Shown here piece by piece: positions 23,301 to 31,094 of a stretch of 64,000 bases of DNA. Origin of the DNA: Asterella californica (Eukaryota; Streptophyta; Marchantiopsida; Marchantiales; Aytoniaceae); the NCBI GenBank assembly GCA_036924285.1, contig JAYKYS010000007.1, positions 17,484,001-17,548,000 on the forward strand, given 5' to 3'. Made by a program: the position numbers and the translations under genes. The notes below the pieces were generated by a model. It saw only the letters and a program-made list of their open reading frames with translations. It ran no database searches and was not told the DNA's origin. The first letter of the stretch is position 1; the number at the start of each line of letters is the position of its first letter.

Positions 23301-26300
23301 CATGATTGTTTTATCTGGTTGCAGGAGTTTGCTCCAGGGTCTACTGGCAAGAAGACTACTATGGGTGCATTCGTTCGCGATCTTCTGTTGGATCAGGTTT
23401 GTTTTCCCTTTCTAGATGTTTGTTTGAGTTGTTGTGTTTGCCCCTTTCGTTTTGCCTTTGCTTTCGGTTTTTGTTTTTAACAAAAGGTGATATCTCTATT
23501 AAATTACGGAGTTAAGGTACAGGCGTGCTAGTTTCCCAGTTCACTGCTTTGTCCACCCCAATCCACTGCGCTTGCCGGGTTCTCAACCTGACTCTGGTGG
23601 AGTTGGTCGATTTCCGGAACACTGGATGTCCCTAGCCGTTCGCTGTTCCCTTTCTCCTAGAGACAAAGAAAGAAGAACCTATGTCCCTCGTCTTTGTTTC
23701 TGACACGGTCCAGGCAGGCTTGGGGTCTATGGTCGAAAGACTACAATTCTTAATGAGTACATTTTTTGGGGGTTCTAGATTCACGGGTTGCCTGAAGTGT
23801 ATGTGGGTAGTTCTTGCTATCCACGTAGACCGATATGTGCTAGCCCTCAAAACATTATGCAATCGATGGATGGCATGACGAGCTTTTACTACATTCATTG
23901 TGGTCATACATGATTTCGCCAACTGGAGGATTAGATTTCGCACACATTCCCTCCTATTTGCTACTTACCATGTACTTCATGCTCTAACTCTCTTCTTTGC
24001 GTTTTGGCTATCTCATTCTGTGTTCGCCATCGGCGCTTTTCACTTATTTCACTATCGTTGTGTTCAACTCGAGTTTTTCAGTTCTGCATTAGATTCTGCA
24101 TTAGAATCGATCAGCTTGCATCATTACATACTGTATTTTTCAGCTGCATTGCATTCTATACAAAGGGGAACCTTTTCTGGAAATGTGGTCGCACTACACA
24201 TTCCCAACGGCACACCCTTCAGTTACAAACAATTGGCTAACTGCACTTAGCAAGTTAGCACACATTGGGCCCCTGTTTGCTACTTACTATGTACTTGGCC
24301 GGGTTACTTGCGGGTTACCTAAGTGCTAGAGCGTGGTCCTTGATAAAATCTGCCATTCTCGACGTATAAATATATGTACTTCATGGGGTTCACGGATACT
24401 TGCGGGTACCTCAGTTTACATGTTTGGTTCTTGACTCGCCATGCTCATGGACGCATATACGTTCATTAATTTGGTCCTTCATCTACCACAGGTCATCTAG
24501 ATGGTTCGTCGATATCTGATATCAATCTCGTTCAGATCCACGGGTTACCTTATGTGGGTAGTTCTTGGATCTCGCTTCTAAGCTGTATCTGCCCTTGAAA
24601 GGTCTGGATTTCTAGCATGTTTTGCTTGGATGTTCGTTAGGAGGTTGACATACTTGCTATCCTCTGTTGAACTTATTGTTCATAGTCTACTTTGTATCGG
24701 CCACCAGATATCCCGTGTTCAACTCTTGCTAAGCAAACAAATGTTATGCTAAATGGAAGGTGCATTAATTATCTCCCCTTTCATGCTGTCGTTCCAGCGT
24801 GATTATTCACTTATTCATTTATTTCACTTATCATATACTGTCATACTTTCTGATACGTTCCGGGAAACATCTGGATACTGCTCACGGGTAATTAGGTACT
24901 GAGTGCACACCTACTCATTACCTGCTGCGCTTTCAGTGAATTTTGAGGTAAAGGCTGATCGACTAGCTTCTGGAACGTGGAATCATGTTTGTTGCTTACT
25001 CTTGGTTTCCATCGTTTACTACCATATAGAGGATGCAGCCTCCGTCGTCCTTTGTTTATTATGGTTAAGGTTCTGTACTCCCGCTGTCTCTTATCGCCAT
25101 AACTCGTATAATATGTTTGCCCATAATGTTTGGCCCAGTTTGTCACTCTTTCAACTGCAGATCTTTAATATACATCTTGTCCAAGCTATTTCATGGGTTC
25201 AAAACTATTTGGGGGTTACCTAAGTGTGCGGGGGAAGTTACTCAGAAAACTGTTTTACCCGTGTTCCATTATATACATCTTGTCCAGCTGAGCGTTGTAT
25301 AGATCGTTAATCTTTTCTGGGGTCCTTGTCCGTTATATTCGACTGCTATGTGGCAGGAGTGTGTTCTGTTGCATGCTCTGCGTGTACCTCGTGGTAGTTA
25401 GGTGTTTCAGTACACACCTTCCTCACACCTACAGCTGTGTCCGTGACCTTCGTTGGGAGGTTTGCTTCCAACCTCTACTTTCGTCTACCTTCTTCTGGGT
25501 TGACACTCTAGCTGTTGGGCTTGCGGCTCAGTTATTACCGATAATAGTTGTTTTCTCGTTCAGCTCGTTAGGCATCGCATTTATACTTGTATTTTGTCCT
25601 ATCAAACAGGGGGTACCATCTTGGAAATGTGCTCACCCTACACATTTCCTCTTGGCCCGACCTCGGTTATATTCATTTGCTGATTTCTCAAACCAAGTCA
25701 ACATACATGTTACCACTCTTCTTACTCACCTTGTACATACATGGGTTCGAAACTATTTTGGGGTTACCTATAATGTGCGGGCGAAGTCACTGTTTTCTCA
25801 GAAAGCTGCTTCACCCGTCTGTCAATATATATTTGAGTGCTATGTTAGACCGTTTCCCAACAGGTGATACATTTTCGTGCGCTCAATGTATCCCTCTTCT
25901 TTCAGCGAACCTTCTATTACTTGCTGTTGTAAGCTTTCTATGTACTATCCTTGCGAATATTACAGACTCGTTGCACGGCAGGATACGAGGTTTTAGTACA
26001 TTCATTCTGTCATACTCGGTTGATTTTGGGTCAGCCTGACAAAGTCTCTTCTGGTGATGATCTAGTTAAATCCTTCCTGGATGAAACTTGGAAGGTGAGG
26101 ACGAATGTCCTCTACGGTAAGTCGTCTTACTACTGGATTAAGTCTCCCCTTCATCAGGTAACTGTCTCGTCTGCTTTGTCTTCTTCTGAACTCATCATTG
26201 TTTCTAGCACCGTCCAGCGAGGGTGCGAGGGTGCGAGAGCGCGGGGTCTTTGGGTGAAAGGCTACATGTATCATGCAATGCTTTATGAGTACAGCTTATC

Positions 26301-27636
26301 AGCCTGACCTCAGCCTTCACATCTTACTGCTAGGAAAGTGTAAATCTGAGTTGAATAGGTATCTCAGTATTTAGTTATCTTAAGTTGGTTGGTTCCGCGT
26401 TTAGCTACTGGAGGTAATGCTAGGCGTAATTGTTCTTGTTACCTTATTTAACATTTCTGGCTACCGACGGTTTTTATGCATTTGCGGTTTGCTGATGCTT
26501 GACTTGTTTCTGGTTCAATATTTGTTAGTCGAGTTTCTGGTGTACCTTTGCGTTACCTCCACTCCAGAAAGCACTTTGATGTCTCCGATTTGTCTGTACA
26601 GCAGATTTTATATCGTACCTGATTGCTGAGCTTTAAGCATTTTTTCCACGCAGGCTGAAGTTTAACGTGTTGATCTGTTGCGATGTGATGGCAGTACTAT
26701 TTCGATACACTTTTCCCACGCATTCCCGTACCAGTTCTGCGGCAAATGACCGCAAACCTCGAGCACATGAAGCTCCCTGTACAGCCAAGTGGAGTGACAG
26801 GAACTGGCGGCCGTCATTCCGCGGATGATACTGCACGGCGGCCACCCTCTGTGAAAGCTGCTTTGTCCGTTTCATTTGGGCAGCGAGCTCCACACCGGGC
26901 CTCCACTCGTGACTCTTCTCCTGTACGACGGTGTGCCCCAACATCACGTGAGACGCGCGCTGCTACGGATGATCAGATTGGTGCCCAAAAGAAAAGCGAG
27001 AGAGTGTCCGATGACCCGAACGTAAGCAGTTTCAGTCGCCGTGAAAGAGACTCTGTCAGAGAGAGGGGAAGAGACGGCGACCGTGCGAGGGAGAGAACGA
27101 GGCAGAATACAAGAATTGCAGACAATGAGGGTGCCAGGGAGTCGGAACGAACTAAAGACACGGACAGAAGAAGTCACCGTCACATCGGGCACTCCAGCAG
27201 TAGAGAGAGAAGCCGCGACAGGGAACCGAAAGATAGTCGAGGATATGGGAGACACAGGGAGGACACTAGATCAAGAGACTCCGAGAGAGAAGAGAAATGG
27301 AACGCGGAGAGAATAGACAGGGGAAGATATAGGGGTCAGAGTAGACTTCAAGATCGCGATAGTGGAAGAGATACGAAGGTGCACAGGACGAGGCATGACG
27401 ACAAACAACGCAGTCGAAGCCGCAGCCGGAGCCCTCGGAGAGAGAGGACTGAGGGTGACTTGCACCTAGCGAGGTCTCCTCGTTCTGAAAGGTCCATGCC
27501 ACTATCAAATCTAGCAAAAATACGAGATGTTTACGGGGATGGTTCCGGCAAGAAAATGGATGACACACTTGACGCGAGTGGTTGTAAAGTCGAGAGTACA
27601 GATGTAATTCGTTTAGGCGGCGAAACTTGGATGTGA
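11091..27636 (+). CDS. PRP38B: pre-mRNA-splicing factor PRP38B (whole gene, four coding exons)
   Basis: Coding exons are 11091-11378, 15044-15124, 23325-23396 and 26695-27636, giving 460 aa. All three junctions are in phase 0 with GT-AG introns of 3,665, 8,200 and 3,298 bp. Residues 1 to about 175 form the PRP38 domain, with the hallmark GNCRGPSTAFCLLYKFF block in exon 1 and FPRIPVPV in exon 4. A conserved linker (RRPPSVKAAL..FGQRAPHRAS) follows at about residues 194-220, then an Arg/Ser/Asp/Glu-rich RS-like tail, and a conserved terminus with VIRLGG just before the stop. PRP38 proteins join the spliceosome with the U4/U6.U5 tri-snRNP and are needed for its activation in the nucleus. The length fits plant PRP38B proteins (roughly 400-490 aa from memory). 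Both ends are conserved, so the model looks complete; UTRs are not defined. Confidence 0.93.
12421..12835 (+). repeat. family A repeat, copy 1
   Basis: Shared order of blocks: TAGTTTGTCTTCATTTCTGC, CATGGGGGTT, AAGGGGAACCTTTTCTGG, a hairpin (GGAAATGTG..CACATTCCC), TTAGCGCACATTCGGCCCCT, and the tail ACTAGAGAGTGGTCCTTGAG..CCATTCTCGACG. It has no convincing coding frame across copies and no obvious terminal repeats. Boundaries are approximate. Confidence 0.85.
13661..14069 (+). repeat. family A repeat, copy 2
   Basis: Same block order as the copy at 12,421, including GGAAATGTG..AAATTTCC and the ACTAGAGAGTGGTCC tail. It is followed within about 20 bp by the perfect palindrome at 14088. Confidence 0.85.
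14088..14133. repeat. perfect 46-bp palindrome (21-bp arms, 4-nt loop)
   Basis: TGACCTGCACATCTGTGATAC and its exact reverse complement flank AGAT. The arms pair without mismatch, far longer than expected by chance locally. It sits in PRP38B intron 1, 20 bp after a family A unit, so the intron RNA would form a strong hairpin there. No target-site duplication was found around it. Confidence 0.95.
15044..15124 (+). CDS. PRP38B: PRP38B coding exon 2
   Basis: 81 nt, 27 codons (residues 97-123), VGFLYLRYVGDP..WFEQYVTDEE. The acceptor is TTTCCGCAG|GTG and the donor GAG|GTCTGA, a weak donor compared with GTAAGT. The reading continues the PRP38 domain directly from exon 1. Confidence 0.93.
16273..16334. 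repeat. 17-bp perfect inverted repeat in a family A-related unit
   Basis: GGGCCAAGGGGAAATGT and ACATTTCCCCTTGGCCC pair perfectly around a 28-nt spacer that itself holds another CCAAGGGGAA. It occupies the position of the hairpin found in the family A copies and resembles 25,609-25,660. This suggests the fold is retained although the sequence has diverged. Confidence 0.8.
16635..17054 (+). repeat. family A repeat, copy 3
   Basis: Same block order, ending ACTAGAGAGTGGTCCTTGAG..CTACCATTCTCGACG. A detached tail piece also precedes it at about 16,420-16,475. Confidence 0.85.
17055..17280 (+). repeat. family A repeat, copy 4 (truncated)
   Basis: Runs directly on from copy 3. It has the CATGGGGGTT and AAGGGGAACCTTTTCTGG blocks, then stops at CTGG where the hairpin should follow. 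The following sequence (17,281-17,340) resembles 15,690-15,750 instead. Confidence 0.75.
17930..18282 (+). repeat. family A repeat, copy 5
   Basis: Complete from TAGTTTGTCTTCATTTCTGC to the ACTAGAGAGTGGCCC..ATTCTCGACG tail. The hairpin reads GGAAATGTG..CACATTCCC. It is most similar to copy 1. Confidence 0.85.
18285..18688 (+). repeat. family A repeat, copy 6
   Basis: Head-to-tail with copy 5. It has all blocks, with more changes in the hairpin (GGAAATGTG..CACGTTTCC). A more diverged relative may follow at about 18,700-19,100. Confidence 0.85.
19840..21915 (+). repeat. family B array, three degenerate tandem units (LINE-like)
   Basis: Three unequal copies share, in order: CAGACCTATC..GGAACATGTCTGAACTC (about 19,955, 20,520, 21,198), CCTTGACGAGAGT..GAACCTG, ATGAGCCAACAGG/ATGAGCCAGCAGC, GATCTAGTTAAATCCTTCCTGG, TACGGTAAGT, and GCGCGGGGTCT..GCATGCA. 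In the third copy the frame around 21,450 reads MSQQRMACTLCEGGDEDIVHN, with the C-x2-C..H spacing of zinc-binding tails in LINE reverse transcriptases. All copies carry stops and frameshifts. Further pieces lie at 23,690-23,790 and 26,030-26,300. Confidence 0.6.
22864..23270 (+). repeat. family C repeats, TATA-rich units
   Basis: Repeated blocks read (AT)n ATATATGGGTTC, then GGGGGTTACC, GTGTGCGGGGGAAGT and AGAAAACTGCTT..CCGTGTACC. At least two units are adjacent here and related ones lie at 25,180-25,280 and 25,740-25,845. They contain no coding capacity. Confidence 0.75.
23325..23396 (+). CDS. PRP38B: PRP38B coding exon 3
   Basis: 72 nt, 24 codons (residues 124-147), EFAPGSTGKKTTMGAFVRDLLLDQ in two halves joined without interruption. 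The acceptor is GGTTGCAG|GAG and the donor CAG|GTTTGT. This tiny exon carries the middle of the PRP38 domain. It lies 55 bp after the last family C TATA run. Confidence 0.93.
23990..24372 (+). repeat. family A repeat, copy 7 (diverged)
   Basis: Retains CAAAGGGGAACCTTTTCTGG, the hairpin GGAAATGTG..CACATTCCC, TTAGCACACATTGGGCCCC and the tail GTGCTAGAGCGTGGTCC..CCATTCTCGACG. Confidence 0.75.
25610..25845 (+). repeat. mixed family A/C repeat
   Basis: Starts with an A-type hairpin (GGAAATGTG..CACATTTCC followed by TTGGCCCGACCTCGGTTATAT, as at 16,330). It runs into C-type blocks (GGGTTCGAAACTATTTTGGGGTTACC, AGAAAGCTGCTT). The same mixture occurs at 22,940-23,160, so A and C modules may belong to one longer element. 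Confidence 0.6.
26030..26300 (+). repeat. family B fragment with exon-like module
   Basis: The frame reads DDLVKSFLDETWKVRTNVLYG and meets GGTAAGT at about 26,115. The corresponding sequence at about 21,700-21,747 reads DLVKSFLAQNWKLRTNVLYG, again at GGTAAGT. Downstream it shares GCGCGGGGTCT..GCTACA with the array at 19.8-21.9 kb. Confidence 0.65.
26695..27636 (+). CDS. PRP38B: PRP38B coding exon 4 (terminal)
   Basis: The acceptor is GATGGCAG|TAC. It encodes residues 148-460: YYFDTLFPRIPVPV completes the PRP38 domain, RRPPSVKAALSVSFGQR is the conserved linker, and a long Arg/Asp/Glu/Ser-rich tail follows, with an RSRSRSRSPRR run at about residue 386-398. Conserved blocks SNLAKIRDVYGDGS and DVIRLGG lead to TGA at 27634-27636. 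Frames on the opposite strand and in other phases here are shadows of the purine-rich RS region. The RS-like tail probably mediates contacts with other splicing factors, as in related proteins. Confidence 0.95.
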   Translation, partial: YYFDTLFPRIPVPVLRQMTANLEHMKLPVQPSGVTGTGGRHSADDTARRPPSVKAALSVSFGQRAPHRASTRDSSPVRRCAPTSRETRAATDDQIGAQKKSERVSDDPNVSSFSRRERDSVRERGRDGDRARERTRQNTRIADNEGARESERTKDTDRRSHRHIGHSSSRERSRDREPKDSRGYGRHREDTRSRDSEREEKWNAERIDRGRYRGQSRLQDRDSGRDTKVHRTRHDDKQRSRSRSRSPRRERTEGDLHLARSPRSERSMPLSNLAKIRDVYGDGSGKKMDDTLDASGCKVESTDVIRLGGETWM

Positions 27637-28980
27637 TGTCACGACTTGATTATACAAAGATGTTTTTGTTTCTCATCTACAAAGCATTAAAAGGTATTTG
27701 TAGGTTCTGAAAATTCAGGTAGGAATCTGGAAATCTGGTGTGTGAATCCGTGGTGAGGAAGCAAGGCCAGATTTTGTTATGTTGAAGCGATATGTTATAC
27801 GCAGAAGACAACCAACCAAACAACTGAGCTACGCAAGGTGGTGTAAAGATTCAGTGCATTGCGCACCAAAGTGGCCGTTCGCTCTGCATGACTCGGACGA
27901 GTCGTGATATTCTCTGGGTGTTTAAGTCGGAGTAAAATGGTCGTCAAGTTGCATGGCACACTTCTGTAGGTGCCACGTGCAAGGTCACAGGAAGGCAGGT
28001 GTGGTTAGCGCCTGGAAGCAGGACTTTTAAGTGCTAGCCATCAAAGCTCAGTAAGTTGGTTAATCAGCGTCGCTTTGAGTTGTGCTTAAATCACTAAACC
28101 ATCATTATGTTTACGCTTTCTTTCTGTTTTTCCTGTTTTTCTTGTTGTTTACACACGGACGGATACGTTTCCTACACGTGATCCTAATCTACTTACTGCT
28201 GTCGGAGCTCCGTTTGACTCGCAGTTGCATATGGTGGACTAACGAGATCTCACTGGTCCCTACGATTCCTGAGGCTCACCAGGGCAATGCTAATGTCAGA
28301 GTGGAACTAAACTGGATCTATGTTTATATGTCAACCATGTATGTCCTGTTCTATACCTGTAACTATGTTCTGTCCTGTTCCTGTATGTTACCTCTATACT
28401 AGAGAGTGGTCCTTCAGGACATCTGCCATTCTCGACGTGTGAATGTCCTGTTCTGCCTCCAACAAGGCCCTGATGAGTCGGTTAAGTCTTCATCTTCGCT
28501 TGACCACTTATCCTACTCATCTACACCCTAACCCTGGCTGTTGGGTGCTGATGAAGTCAGAGAGCTGGGCGAGCTGCATGCTCCGAGGGTATATTGTGGT
28601 AGTTAGGTTCTTGAGTGTAACCCTACTCAGTACCTAAACGCATCAGTGAAGCACTGGCATAGAAAAATTTCTTCCTGCTTCCTCTGAGTGTCTTCTCGCT
28701 GGATTCACACGCTAAATCGGTGCTCCTCAACTCGCTTAAACTAACCCCCTTTTCCATGTGGTTCTTTTGGATATATCAATCTACGTTCGCCTCAACTGCC
28801 TTCGCTTATTTCACTGTAGTAGTACACAACTCAGTTGTTTTCACTTCAGCATTAGCTTTTATATTTGAATCGATCAGATTTGTCATTTGACAGTCGCATT
28901 GAACTTTAAGGGGAACCTTTTCTGGAAATGTGCTTCATACTAAACATTGCCATGGGCACACCTTCAACCTTGTGTAACTA
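27637..28980. other. PRP38B 3' flank, repeat fragments
   Basis: The PRP38B 3' UTR must lie at the start of this stretch; no canonical AATAAA was seen near the stop. An isolated family A tail occurs at 28,385-28,442 (ACTAGAGAGTGGTCC..CCATTCTCGACG) and a family A head with a decayed hairpin at 28,800-28,970. No further gene is visible. Confidence 0.55.
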
Positions 28981-30711
28981 TTTTACAACGATAAAGATGG
29001 TGGTTATCGTTATTGATTAGACATCATCAAATTAAAATCTTCGTTACTGGGAGCCAAATACAGCTTATTCTGGTAGTAATCTCTACTTATGAATCCATCC
29101 TAGGGAAGCTATAAATGATTATGTGTGTCTTGTGCCAATGCCCCAAAAAAGCTAAAAACGCCCGAGACAAGGAAAAGCATGAATGAAAGAAAAACAGAGG
29201 TAATGGAGGAGAAATGAGAAATGGAGAAGGGAAAGTAACAAATCAGCAATACCAGATTATGAATGATTAGATCTTTTAATTTGGTTTCGTCAATGTATGT
29301 ACCATCTCGAGAGTGAAAGAATGCATCAAAGAAGCGTGAGAGCTGAAACGACAATTGTGAAGTCTGGGTGTATAAATATGCATGCAACATCAAATGAAGA
29401 ACATTGCTGGGAAGAGGACAAGCGTGCAAACAGGGAGAAAATGTAGAAAGTTGATTTCTTCTTGATGGGGATGGGTTCGAAGAATACTTTAGGGATAAAC
29501 GGTTTTTTTTCTCTGTTTTGCATTTGTACGGATGAGTGGAAGTTTTGTGAAAGTGAATGATCAGTTATTCAACTCAATTCTCGTACCTTGAGACAACTCA
29601 ATTATCATACTTTGAAATTACTCAATATTTCTATTATGAAACAACTCAATATTCAATTTCACATTGATCATTGGTTCTAATGATTAAACCTATTATTCTT
29701 ATTTTCAAATTGGTTATACTTTCTCTCAAACTATCTCAAAACTGTTATACCTTTCTGTGTAACTATCTCAAAACGGATATATCTTCTTTGAAACTACTCA
29801 AAACAAAAATATCTTCTCTCCAACTATTTTTCTTTAAATTGATTTTTCTAAATGACTTTTCTGACCTGGTTGTAGATTGCATTATTGGTTTTCCTCACGA
29901 GAACTATTCATATTTGTTCAGACTACATCAGATTGAAAATATTCTAGTAGATTTGAGAAGAAATGAGGATTCTGGTTTAATTTAATTCACACCGTGATCT
30001 GTAGTTGTTTAGACTATTCTAGAAAGAAATATCAAGTCTTCGTATATAGCATGTTGTCACAAAAAAATTATTGAATTAACTTTGAGAACCATTGAGTTTT
30101 TGAATTAGCTTTGAGAAGCAATGAGAAGTCAATTTAAATATAATGTTGATTAATTTTAATTTAGAGCTTTAAGCTAGAACAAGAAGTGAATTAACGTAGT
30201 AAGAATATATAACATAGGAAGAGTTTGATTGTTTATAGTTGAAGTTATGAACTTATACTTGAAGTTTAGAAGCTAATTTAATATAGATTAATTAGAAGCT
30301 AATAATGATAAAAGCTGGAACTAAAAGTTAAGTTAGATGGAAATTATGAGCATATAAATCCTTGGTTCAAAATTAATAAAAAGTTATCGGAGTATCTTTG
30401 ATGCCATTGCGTTACTACACGATCTTGTAGACTGATACACGTTGCTGAACTTCATATTTTCTCAATAACTCACATTGCACTAAGAGACTATCCCTCGAAT
30501 ATCTTAAAATCATAATAGATATTAAGCTCAAATGCGTCGAGATCTTCTCTTTCAGATGCGTGTAGTAAGCGGAGGTGTTGCACAACATGCTACTATAGTT
30601 TCCCCCCTCTAAGCACTAGGTCCAACTTAATCTTCCCAAAGGGACCAATCTACGACGATAACCATTGTGATGCAGATCTAAAGCTTCCTCTTGGACTGAG
30701 GTCAAGAAAGA

Positions 30712-30769
30712 GACTCTAGCTCTAGACCTTTGGCTTCCTAAGCGATGCCTTAACCATTGAGCTAGAGTC
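30712..30769 (-). other. tRNA-like sequence, possible SINE head
   Basis: On the minus strand the sequence begins GACTCTA and ends TAGAGTC, a perfect 7-bp acceptor-like stem. TAGCTCAATGGTTAAGG matches a pol III A box and GGTCTAGAGCT is a degenerate B box. A loop-like TTAGGAA lies between. At 58 nt it is too short for a working tRNA and the T arm is not intact. A tRNA-derived SINE head is the simplest reading, with the body running leftward; the SINE 3' end was not located. Confidence 0.35.
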
Positions 30770-31022
30770 ACATTACATCTAAATCATTGTTTTAGTAGTT
30801 CTTATGACTTTCTCCCATACTTGTTCTTTGCTCTAGTCTTGTCATATTTCATAAACTTTGTCCATTGAAAGAATATCTGATTCACATGACAAAGTCTATA
30901 TTCAGTAAGACGATTATATTTTCAGAAACTATTTTTATTTTTCTCAATCATGACACCGTATCTATCATTGTATATCAAGAAGTTATTATTCTTCACGTAT
31001 AATTAGTTTTGCAAGTCCTATA

Positions 31023-31094
31023 TATGTATATATATATATATATCATATGTACATATACTTACATATCATATATATATATATATATATATATATG
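31023..31094. repeat. interrupted (AT)n microsatellite
   Basis: Two TA runs separated by ATCATATGTACATATACTTACA.. type sequence. It lies in the AT-rich block. Confidence 0.85.

Larger units (their letters stand above)
15125..23324 (+). other. PRP38B intron 2 (8.2 kb)
   Basis: The largest intron. It contains family A units (16.6-18.7 kb), an array of family B units (19.8-21.9 kb) and family C pieces (22.9-23.3 kb). Apart from these repeats I see no independent gene; frames inside are short and unconserved between repeat copies. Confidence 0.8.
23397..26694 (+). other. PRP38B intron 3
   Basis: 3,298 bp, GTTTGT..GATGGCAG. It contains family B (23,690; 26,030), A (23,990-24,372) and C (25,180; 25,610) fragments. 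No other gene is visible. Confidence 0.8.

Noticed and set aside
22948..23515. 155- and 105-codon frames
   Set aside because: They run through TA-rich family C repeats; only the 72-nt PRP38B exon within them is supported.
25295..26039. 190- and 150-codon frames in intron 3
   Set aside because: Hydrophobic, repeat-derived translations of family A/C blocks; the frame is not conserved between repeat copies.
26944..27568. Open frames on the minus strand and alternative plus frames over the PRP38B last exon
   Set aside because: They are shadows of the purine-rich RS-coding sequence; the plus frame carries conserved PRP38B blocks from end to end.
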